Below are positions 6,832 to 12,209 of a DNA stretch of 12,209 bases, one piece after another; position 1 is the first letter of the stretch, and the number at the start of each line of letters is the position of its first letter. This DNA is from DATNIC01 sp035604635. Its GTDB lineage: Bacteria > Vulcanimicrobiota > Vulcanimicrobiia > Vulcanimicrobiales > Vulcanimicrobiaceae. The stretch spans positions 1 through 12,209 of the forward strand of contig DATNIC010000235.1 in assembly GCA_035604635.1 (NCBI GenBank), read 5' to 3'. The position numbers and the translations under genes were made by a program. The notes under the pieces are model-generated. The model was not told where the DNA came from. It saw nothing but the letters and a program-made list of their open reading frames with translations, and searched no databases.

Positions 6832-7831
6832 GTCCGTAGACTATCGTAGCGCCTATTCCGGCGCAAGACTCCGTCAATTCGCATCTAGCTGTGTCGCGGC
6901 ACTGTTTGCCGGCTTGGTGCTGTGTATCGGCGGCGCAACGAGCCAAGAGATTCTAACGATCCACATGGCCTCATCGCCGGAAGATGACGTGACGCCGATC
7001 TTGTATGCGATCTCGACCGGACTATTTCGTCGCGCCGGACTCAACGTCGACATCGTCCGCATCAACAGCGGAGCCGCCGCTTCGGCAGCGGTCGCCGGCG
7101 GATCGATCCAGATCGCGCAGGCGGGGATGGTCTCGATCCTGAGCGCGCACGCGCGCGGCTTGCCCTTCGCTCTGATTGCGCCGTCCGGCATGTATCTCAG
7201 TGACGTCGCCGATCACCGTCTTGTCGTCAAGAAGGACGGACCGATCCGTTCCGCGCGCGATCTGAACGGCAAAACCATCGGAGTCCTGGCGCTGCGCGAC
7301 CTCATGACGGCGGCCAATATCGCCTGGATCGATCAGAACGGCGGAGACTCTGCATCGATCCGCTTCGTCGAGATCCCGAGCTCCTCGCTCCTTCCGGCGA
7401 TTCAAGATGGCCGAATCGATGCGGCGACGTTCGTGACGCCGCATTTGGAAGAAGCCCTGGCGTCGGGCCAGGTCCGCGCCATCGGCAAGACGTTCGACGC
7501 GATTGCCAAGCGGTTTCAAATAGCCGGCTGGTTCGCGAACGGCGACTGGATCGAGAAAAATCACGACGCCGTCCAACGTTTCGCGCGCGTTGTTTTCGAA
7601 GCCAACCGCTACGCAAACACCCATCACGCCCAGACGGTCGAGCTGATCGCGAATTTCTCGGGCCTCGATGCCAAGACGATCGCCAACATGCCGCGGATGT
7701 ACTGCTCCGATTATCTCGATCCGCGCTCGATCCAGCCGGTGATCGATACGGCGGTCAAGTACAAGTTGCTCGAAAGGCCGTTCGATCCGCAGGAGCTCAT
7801 CAGCCCGTACGCCCTCAAGCCGCCGCGCTGA
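6830..7831 (+). CDS. Extracellular solute-binding protein, NMT1/SsuA-TauA-like ABC family
   Basis: A 333-residue secreted protein of the NMT1/THI5-like superfamily, whose members bind taurine, sulfonates, nitrate, pyrimidine precursors or aromatic acids for ABC import. A signal peptide (Arg-containing n-region, hydrophobic core about residues 17-35, likely cleavage after Ser38) precedes the fold. Typical segments are ITLxxxx-like ILTIHMASSPEDD, ISTGLFRRAGLNVDIVRINS, VAGGSIQIAQAG, GPIRSARDLNGKTIGV and LLPAIQDGRIDAATFVTPH. ATG 6830 is the only start that keeps the signal peptide: no in-frame ATG, GTG or TTG occurs until within or after the hydrophobic core. No ribosome site is evident, and the upstream sequence is coding sequence of the minus-strand neighbour. 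No ABC permease or ATPase is in the window. The family is clear and the ligand unknown. Confidence 0.87.
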   Translation: MSVDYRSAYSGARLRQFASSCVAALFAGLVLCIGGATSQEILTIHMASSPEDDVTPILYAISTGLFRRAGLNVDIVRINSGAAASAAVAGGSIQIAQAGMVSILSAHARGLPFALIAPSGMYLSDVADHRLVVKKDGPIRSARDLNGKTIGVLALRDLMTAANIAWIDQNGGDSASIRFVEIPSSSLLPAIQDGRIDAATFVTPHLEEALASGQVRAIGKTFDAIAKRFQIAGWFANGDWIEKNHDAVQRFARVVFEANRYANTHHAQTVELIANFSGLDAKTIANMPRMYCSDYLDPRSIQPVIDTAVKYKLLERPFDPQELISPYALKPPR

Positions 7832-7907
7832 AACCGCCACGGCGGCGCGCGGGTCGGAGAATTACACCGCAAGATCCCGGTGGCGAGGCGATTTTCGGGC
7901 TGCTACG

Positions 7908-8900
7908 ATGAGGATCATGAATAGCCAGTACTACGCGGTCAAAACGACCGGGATTTATTGCCGGTCGGGCTGCAAGAGCCGAGCGCCGCTGCCCAAGAAC
8001 GTCGAGCCTTTCGAAACGCCGCAGGCGGCGCGCGCGGCGGGCTATCGCGCCTGCAAACGCTGCAGGCCTGACGACGTGCGGCCGGAGATCGATGAGCGCT
8101 TCCTTGCGATCGCTCGCGCGATCGAGGCGGCGGAAGAGCCTCCCACGTTGCGAGAGCTCTCGGCCCTCGTGCACATGAGCGAAGCGCATCTGCAGCGCAG
8201 CTTCAAGAAAGCGGTCGGCGTCTCGCCTCGGGCCTATGCGGCGATGGTGCGGAACAACCGCCTGCGCTCAGGTCTACGGAACGGCAGGAGCGTGACCGAC
8301 GCGGCCTACGAAGCCGGATTCACTTCTGCTTCGCAAGTGTATGAGGGCCCGGCGCAGAGGCTCGGGATGAGGCCCTCGCAGTTTCGCGCAGGCGGCGAAA
8401 ACGCCGAGATCGTCTATGCTATCGTGCCGAGCGCGTTAGGCGAGGTCTTGGTGGCTGCTACGGAGCGCGGTATTTGCCGCGTTGACATCGACGCGGATCG
8501 GGACGTCCTCGAGCGGCGCCTGCGCACCGAGTTTCCGAAGGCGCGGCTGCGTCGCGAGGACGACAGGTTAGAATCGACGACGTCGCTGATCGTCAACTAT
8601 CTCGCCGGCGAGGGCAGTTGGCCTTACTTGCCGATCGACGTTCGAGCGACGGCATTTCAGATGCGGGTGTGGGAAGCGCTGCGCGCGATCGTGCCCGGGA
8701 AGACGTTGACGTACACCGAGCTTGCATCGGCGATCGGCTCACCGCGCGCCGCCCGTGCCGTCGCGCGCGCCTGCGCGACGAACCCGATCGCGCTCCTCGT
8801 CCCGTGTCATCGGATCGTCCCGTCGGCCGGAGGCGTCGGTAGCTATCGCTGGGATACGACGCGCAAGCGACGTTTGCTCGAGCTCGAACGCACCGGTTGA
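7908..8900 (+). CDS. ada: Ada-type bifunctional methyl-DNA repair protein and transcriptional activator
   Basis: A 330-residue cytoplasmic protein with the full Ada order. The N-terminal zinc/methylphosphotriester domain has Cys18, Cys22, Cys49 and Cys52, matching E. coli Cys38/42/69/72. An AraC-type helix-turn-helix domain follows (about 65-145, with LRELSALVHMSEAHLQRSFK and DAAYEAGFTSASQVY). The C-terminal O6-methylguanine methyltransferase domain has VPCHRIV with acceptor Cys300. It takes methyl groups irreversibly from damaged DNA; methylation of the N-terminal Cys converts Ada into an activator of alkylation repair genes. The N-terminus is about 20 residues shorter than in E. coli (354 aa) and lacks the usual RD...DG segment before the YYAV strand. 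The frame is open upstream but offers no ATG, GTG or TTG nearby, so ATG 7908 (or 7917) is used. Its last 58 bases overlap the end of the minus-strand MarR gene. Confidence 0.93.
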   Translation: MRIMNSQYYAVKTTGIYCRSGCKSRAPLPKNVEPFETPQAARAAGYRACKRCRPDDVRPEIDERFLAIARAIEAAEEPPTLRELSALVHMSEAHLQRSFKKAVGVSPRAYAAMVRNNRLRSGLRNGRSVTDAAYEAGFTSASQVYEGPAQRLGMRPSQFRAGGENAEIVYAIVPSALGEVLVAATERGICRVDIDADRDVLERRLRTEFPKARLRREDDRLESTTSLIVNYLAGEGSWPYLPIDVRATAFQMRVWEALRAIVPGKTLTYTELASAIGSPRAARAVARACATNPIALLVPCHRIVPSAGGVGSYRWDTTRKRRLLELERTG

Positions 8901-9361
8901 GGTGCGTTGCTGATATTCTTGCGGATCTGACGCAAGAGCCGCTTGAGCTCGTTTTGTTCTTCCTTTGAAAGGCCGACGACGCCCAGGTGGTTGATCGCTA
9001 TCACTTCCGGGGCGACGGCGTCCCACGCGCGCCTGCCCCGTTCGGTGAGGAAGAGGTTGATCTTGCGCGCATCCTGCGCGTTGCGCTTTCGGCGGACCAG
9101 CCCGAGCCGCTCCATTTCCTTTATCGCATCAACGGTGGTGGGGCCGCGCATGTGCACCGCATCGGAGAGTTCGCGCAACGTCAAGCCGTCATGTTCCGAG
9201 ACGATTCGTAGGAAGGGGAAGAGGCCGACGCTGATCCCGTGTCGCGCGATCATCGGGCCGAACGCATGGCGAAACGCCCGCGAGGTATCGGCCAAGAGGA
9301 AGCCGAGCGTATCATCCGCGCCCGGAACGGGCTGGTCGGGGACATGTACGGCCTTTTTCAA
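8843..9361 (-). CDS. MarR-family transcriptional regulator
   Basis: A 172-residue winged-helix regulator. An N-terminal helix (about 15-42) is followed by the DNA-binding core LTLRELSDAVHMRGPTTVD, the helix AIKEMERLGLVRRK and the wing with the DARKINLFLTERG pattern, then C-terminal dimerisation helices. MarR proteins are dimeric cytoplasmic repressors, often released by aromatic acids or their CoA esters. The start is TTG 9361: an in-frame TGA lies 15 bases upstream and the next ATG is inside the first helix (residue 37). No ribosome site is seen, so expression may be weak. The Ser/Arg-rich tail after about residue 155 lies outside the family core and is encoded antisense to the Ada C-terminus. 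The divergent cupin gene, 83 bases away, is the likely target along with autoregulation. The effector is unknown. Confidence 0.9.
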   Translation of the reverse strand: MKKAVHVPDQPVPGADDTLGFLLADTSRAFRHAFGPMIARHGISVGLFPFLRIVSEHDGLTLRELSDAVHMRGPTTVDAIKEMERLGLVRRKRNAQDARKINLFLTERGRRAWDAVAPEVIAINHLGVVGLSKEEQNELKRLLRQIRKNISNAPQPVRSSSSKRRLRVVSQR

Positions 9362-9376
9362 GGACCGCGTGATTCA

Positions 9377-9392
9377 ATAAGTAGCTATCTAG
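9377..9392. promoter_or_regulatory. Candidate MarR operator in the MarR/cupin intergenic region
   Basis: The 83-base gap 9362-9444 between the divergent MarR and cupin genes is clearly AT-richer than the surrounding coding sequence at its MarR end. It contains ATAAGTAGCTATCTAG, an imperfect dyad centred on TAGCTA (9382-9387) in which 10 of 16 positions pair. MarR dimers commonly bind such 16-20 base dyads in divergent promoters. No convincing -35/-10 pair was found on either strand, so this is a suggestion from position and partial symmetry only. Confidence 0.35.
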
Positions 9393-9432
9393 TCCTTTTG
9401 GATTCGAGCAAGAACGGGCTCTGTCTCAGCGA

Positions 9433-9437
9433 AAGGA
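9433..9437 (+). promoter_or_regulatory. Ribosome binding site of the cupin gene
   Basis: AAGGA at 9433-9437 sits seven bases before ATG 9445 and fixes the start of the cupin gene. Confidence 0.75.
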
Positions 9438-9444
9438 TCACGCT

Positions 9445-10014
9445 ATGGCCGAACGCACGCGAACGAAGGAACGAGACGGGGAAGCGGCGGCGCCCGACGC
9501 GCGCCTCTACGAGCCGAAATATTTTGAACACGTCGTCGACGAATTGAAACGCTCGATGACCGGGCGAATCGTCATTCACGGTCGCGAGCGATTGTGGGAC
9601 GTGCACAAGCAAGCGAAGACGAAACGCTACCTTTCGCCGCACGAGCCGGAGCTGCGCGATACGGCGCTTCAAGAATGGGAAGTCTTCCTTCAGCTCATCC
9701 CTGAACGCTCCGGAAAACATCGCCATCAAGGCGGACTCGTTATCTTCGTGCTCGAGGGAAGCGGTCACACGATCGTCGAGGGGGAGCGCTACGATTGGGA
9801 GGAGGGCGATCTCATGCTGCTGCCCGTTCGGCCCGGCGGCGTCGAGCACCAACATTTCAATCACGACCCGAAACAGCCGGCGAAATGGATCGCGTTCGTC
9901 TATTGGCCATTCTTCAACGCCGGCGGCTCGGAGACGACTCAGATCGAGACGAGCCCGATCTATGATTCGTGGATGGCCGATCTCGATAAGAAACAGCGCG
10001 CGTTCGATGCATAG
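9445..10014 (+). CDS. Cupin-domain protein with three-His type metal site
   Basis: A 189-residue protein with one cupin barrel. Cupin motif 1 is GKHRHQGGLVIFVLEGSG (His92, His94) and motif 2 is GDLMLLPVRPGGVEHQHFN (His135 or His137, Asn139). The usual Glu four to five residues after the HxH is absent (GGL stands there), so a metal would be held by three His, as in gentisate 1,2-dioxygenase and related ring-cleaving cupins; the barrel alone does not prove an enzyme. The first 20 residues are charged and look disordered (MAERTRTKERDGE). The mature region from about residue 20 is helical before the barrel. No signal peptide, so cytoplasmic. It is divergent from the MarR gene and probably controlled by it. 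A strong ribosome site, a minicistron and a CDC48-like ATPase follow within 39 bases, so these probably form one transcript. The specific function is unknown. Confidence 0.85.
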   Translation: MAERTRTKERDGEAAAPDARLYEPKYFEHVVDELKRSMTGRIVIHGRERLWDVHKQAKTKRYLSPHEPELRDTALQEWEVFLQLIPERSGKHRHQGGLVIFVLEGSGHTIVEGERYDWEEGDLMLLPVRPGGVEHQHFNHDPKQPAKWIAFVYWPFFNAGGSETTQIETSPIYDSWMADLDKKQRAFDA

Positions 10015-10016
10015 CT

Positions 10017-10023
10017 GGAGGGG
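10017..10023 (+). promoter_or_regulatory. Strong ribosome binding site ahead of the minicistron
   Basis: GGAGGGG at 10017-10023 is the best anti-16S match in the window. It is correctly spaced for ATG 10028 (six bases from the GGAGG core), not for the AAA ATPase start at GTG 10054, which is about 30 bases away in another frame. Confidence 0.7.
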
Positions 10024-10027
10024 AACC

Positions 10028-10057
10028 ATGAACCTTCTCCAAGAGTTTCTGCTGTGA
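10028..10057 (+). CDS. Nine-residue minicistron overlapping the AAA ATPase start
   Basis: ATG 10028 opens a short frame encoding MNLLQEFLL and ending at TGA 10055-10057. That stop overlaps the GTG start of the ATPase as GTGA. The preceding GGAGGGG is well placed for this ATG. The likeliest role is to deliver ribosomes to the ATPase start by termination-reinitiation; a functional peptide or a leftover from a start-site frameshift are alternatives. There is no homology evidence, only the ribosome site and the overlap geometry. Confidence 0.45.
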   Translation: MNLLQEFLL

Positions 10058-12180
10058 GCGTTTCAGCGGCTACCGAAGAGCGGATCACCGCGCGCATCGA
10101 CCGCCTCACGAGCGAGGATCTCCCGGTCGGACAGGCGCTGGTCATGCTCGATCCCAAATTGATGGAACGCCATGGGATCCTAGTCGACGACGTCCTCGAA
10201 TTGTCGACGCCCGAGGACCTCTCCACGCTGGCGCGCGTGTGCGCTCCTAATCCGGAGGACAGCGGCCTCGGTCTCATCCGGGTCGACCGGTACTTGCGGC
10301 AGTCGCTGCGCGGGCGCTTGAACAGTCCGCTCTACCTGAAGAAGATCGAAGCGCCGCAAGTGCGCCAACTCTTCCTGCAGCCGCCGCTCGATTTGCTCGG
10401 CGCGCACCATCTGGCCGAGCATCTGCACGAGCACCTCTGCGAAGACCGGGCGGCCGTCAGCCTCGGAACCTTGCTCTATTTGCCGATCACGCACGACCAC
10501 GAGACCGGTGCCGGTGCGATTTTCCGCGTCTCTCGGATCGATGATGGCCCGGGTTACGTCGGGCCCGAGACGCGCATCTTTCTCGAAGAGCCCGATCCGC
10601 ACGATGTCGAGTTTCAGCTCGACATCAGCCTCGACGATGTCGGCGGGCTCGATCACGAGCTGCGCGCGGTCCTCGATTTAGTGCAGTTGCCGCTCCAATA
10701 TCCCAGCGTCTATCGTCAGCTCGGAATCCAGGCCCCTCGCGGGATCATCCTCTACGGTCCGCCCGGGACCGGGAAGACGCATATGACGCGCGCTCTTGCG
10801 CAAGAACTCGACGTTCGCTTTTACTACATCAACGGACCTGAGATCGTCGGGACGATGCACGGTGAGACCGAGGGGACTCTGCGGCGGCTTTTCGGCGAAG
10901 CATCGCACCATGCGCCGTCGATCGTATGCATCGACGAGCTCGACGCGATCGCGCGTTCGCGCCGCGATCTCGGGAGTCAAACGGACATCCGCACCGTCAC
11001 GCAGCTGCTCTCGCTCATGGACGGCTTACGCAAGATCGACGGCGTCATCGTGATCGGAACGACGAACCAGCTCGAGACGATCGACCCTGCGTTCCGCCGT
11101 TCCGGGCGCTTCGATCGGGAGATCTACATCGGTCCACCCGACACGAACGGCCGCTTGCACATCTTGCGCATCCATACGCGCGACATGCCTCTTGAGCGCG
11201 GCGTTCCCGAGTTTCTCTCGACGCTCGCAACTCGGACCCACGGTTTCGTCGGCGCCGATCTCGTCGAGCTCTGCCGCGAAGCGGGCCTCGCGAGCTTGCG
11301 GCGCGTCGCTCCGGCCAAGGGCCTTTCGCGCGAACTTGCGAGCCGGCAAGTCCATAAGGCGAAAGTGAGGGTCGAAGATCTCGAGTTCGCGCGCACGCGC
11401 GTCCGACCGTCCGCGGGCCGTCACAACCTCGTCACGACGAGCTCCGCGACCGCAGACGAAGTCATCGGCCTAAAACCGCAGCTCGAGTGGTTACGCCAGA
11501 TCGCGACCGAACGCTTTGCACCCGAACACGGAGACGGGCATGCGCCGGGCGGCGTCCTGCTCTACGGGCCGCCGGGCTCGGGGAAAACGCTCCTCGTGCA
11601 CGCGCTCGCGGCGGAGCTCAAGCCGACCTTCGTCGTCGTGCGCGGTCCCGAAATCTTCTCGAAGTGGCTGGGCGATACGGAAGAGGCGGTCCGTCACGTC
11701 TTCGAGCTCGCTCGACGAATGCCGCCGGCGGTGATTTTCTTCGATCAGCTCGAGGCGGTCGCGCCCGTGCGCGGGACCGAATCCGGCTCCGCCACAGCAG
11801 ATCGCGTCGTCAGCCAATTATTAACGGAGCTCGACGAGCTCAGTCTCGCGGAGCGCATCCTCGTCGTCGCGGCGACGAACCGGCCCGATCTCGTCGATCC
11901 GAGCATCCTGCGGGCCGGGCGTTTGGGATTGCATATCGAGATCCCGCTCCCGGGCGCCGCTGACCGGCGCGCGCAGATCGAAGCGTTCGCCGGCGAAAGC
12001 AACCTCGGTTTGGAAGATGCGGATCTCGAGTGGCTCGCGAAGCGAACGCAGGGCTTCTCCGGAGCCGATCTGCGGCTCTTGCTCAGCTTGGTGCGGATGC
12101 AAAGCGGGGGGCAAGATGGTCTCCGCAAGCGCTTCAAGAGCGCCCTTTCGAATATCAAACGGACAGGCGGGAAGCGATAG
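10054..12180 (+). CDS. CDC48/p97/VAT-like double AAA ATPase
   Basis: A 708-residue protein with CDC48 order: an N-terminal double-psi barrel (about 8-95, with LVMLDPKLMERHGI and GLIRVDRYLR as in VAT), a CDC48 domain 2 (about 98-180), then AAA domains D1 and D2. D1 (about 195-430) has Walker A Lys241 (GPPGTGKT), Walker B Asp294-Glu295 (CIDELDAIA), sensor Asn338 and arginine fingers Arg349/Arg352. D2 (about 470-700) has Lys511 (GPPGSGKT), sensor Asn609, arginine fingers Arg620/Arg623 and pore tryptophan Trp538, but Walker B reads FFDQLEA, with Gln565 replacing the catalytic Glu. Such proteins form hexamers that unfold substrates through a central pore. Here D1 should hydrolyse ATP while D2 may bind it and act as a structural ring. 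The GTG start is coupled to the minicistron; a weak AAGAG lies eight bases upstream. The gene shares one base (TAGTG) with the next. Confidence 0.95.
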   Translation: MSVSAATEERITARIDRLTSEDLPVGQALVMLDPKLMERHGILVDDVLELSTPEDLSTLARVCAPNPEDSGLGLIRVDRYLRQSLRGRLNSPLYLKKIEAPQVRQLFLQPPLDLLGAHHLAEHLHEHLCEDRAAVSLGTLLYLPITHDHETGAGAIFRVSRIDDGPGYVGPETRIFLEEPDPHDVEFQLDISLDDVGGLDHELRAVLDLVQLPLQYPSVYRQLGIQAPRGIILYGPPGTGKTHMTRALAQELDVRFYYINGPEIVGTMHGETEGTLRRLFGEASHHAPSIVCIDELDAIARSRRDLGSQTDIRTVTQLLSLMDGLRKIDGVIVIGTTNQLETIDPAFRRSGRFDREIYIGPPDTNGRLHILRIHTRDMPLERGVPEFLSTLATRTHGFVGADLVELCREAGLASLRRVAPAKGLSRELASRQVHKAKVRVEDLEFARTRVRPSAGRHNLVTTSSATADEVIGLKPQLEWLRQIATERFAPEHGDGHAPGGVLLYGPPGSGKTLLVHALAAELKPTFVVVRGPEIFSKWLGDTEEAVRHVFELARRMPPAVIFFDQLEAVAPVRGTESGSATADRVVSQLLTELDELSLAERILVVAATNRPDLVDPSILRAGRLGLHIEIPLPGAADRRAQIEAFAGESNLGLEDADLEWLAKRTQGFSGADLRLLLSLVRMQSGGQDGLRKRFKSALSNIKRTGGKR

Positions 12181-12209
12181 TGGCCGAGCAAACCCGGACG
12201 CGCGAGCGT
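12180..12209 (+). CDS. Start of a further gene, possibly a cupin paralogue (3' partial)
   Basis: GTG 12180 shares its G with the TAG stop of the AAA ATPase, the same arrangement as at 2562. The frame stays open through the ten codons to the window end and encodes MAEQTRTRER. Eight of these ten residues are identical to the start of the cupin protein at 9445 (MAERTRTKER), and the two differences are Arg/Gln and Lys/Arg. This points to a second, related cupin gene after the ATPase. Ten residues of a charged tail are thin evidence, so the family call is tentative, although the gene itself is likely from the coupling. Confidence 0.5.
   Translation, partial: MAEQTRTRER

Noticed and set aside
5872..6849. 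Plus-strand open frame (325 codons) opposite the Fe(III)-type binding protein
   Set aside because: The minus strand has a signal peptide and a recognisable binding-protein fold; the plus-strand product is Arg/His-rich without motifs.
6832..6880. Minus-strand promoter for the Fe(III)-type binding protein (TTGACG with TACGAT)
   Set aside because: The two boxes are 23 bases apart, well outside the 16-18 base norm, and no alternative -10 fits.
7022..7840. Minus-strand open frame (272 codons) opposite the NMT1-type binding protein
   Set aside because: It has compositional shadow character and no signal peptide or motif, while the plus-strand frame is well supported.
7834..7845. CCGCC/GGCGG hairpin after the second binding-protein gene as a terminator
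   Set aside because: The stem is five pairs with a two-base loop and no T-run follows; it is too weak to call.
8839..9389. Nine-base repeat GTAGCTATC at 8839-8847 and 9381-9389 as paired MarR sites
   Set aside because: The first copy lies inside coding sequence of ada and MarR, and a nine-base match within 12 kb can occur by chance.
10939..11763. Whole D2 domain as a degenerate, non-functional AAA module
   Set aside because: Walker A, sensor Asn, both arginine fingers and the pore Trp are intact; only the Walker B Glu differs, so a specific functional change is more likely than decay.

Overview
This is a GC-rich (about 60% or more by eye), gene-dense bacterial window with ten complete protein genes, one 5'-truncated gene, one 3'-truncated gene and a probable minicistron. 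No RNA gene, transposon, CRISPR array or long repeat was found, and no gene-free stretch exceeds about 85 bases. Short overlaps, GTG/TTG starts, a Tat-exported hydrolase and a bacterial CDC48-type ATPase suggest a free-living, metabolically versatile bacterium. The style recalls uncultivated soil lineages such as Eremiobacterota, but that is a low-confidence guess and a betaproteobacterium is not excluded.

Region 1 (1-5787, + strand) is a compact catabolic operon. In order it encodes: a crotonase of the hydroxycinnamoyl-CoA hydratase/lyase type (5' end missing), an alpha/beta hydrolase resembling meta-cleavage-product hydrolases, a luciferase-like flavin monooxygenase, a short-chain dehydrogenase, a family III CoA-transferase, and a Tat-exported alpha/beta hydrolase. 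The first five are joined by 1- or 4-base stop/start overlaps. Together they look like a route that hydrolyses an ester-like compound outside the cytoplasm, loads CoA onto an acid, and then hydrates, oxidises and cleaves the chain. The substrate is unknown. The crotonase has Asn where the characterised enzyme has the two tyrosines that hold a phenol hydroxyl.

Region 2 (5788-7831) holds two secreted solute-binding proteins of different ABC families, on opposite strands, with no permease or ATPase beside them. Their start codons share one CATG, and the minus-strand gene also abuts the preceding operon stop-to-stop.

Region 3 (7908-9361) holds an Ada-type DNA alkylation repair protein/activator and a convergent MarR-family repressor. 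Their 3' ends overlap by 58 bases.

Region 4 (9362-12209) starts with a short AT-richer intergenic region containing a candidate MarR operator. A cupin protein, a 9-codon minicistron with a strong ribosome site, and a double-AAA CDC48-like ATPase follow. Last is the start of a gene whose first ten residues match the cupin's first ten at eight positions. The set reads as cupin / AAA unfoldase / probable second cupin. The second AAA domain naturally carries Gln in place of the catalytic Walker B Glu, the change used in laboratories to trap ATP-bound p97. This AAA-cupin set is the best candidate in the window for an undescribed system.
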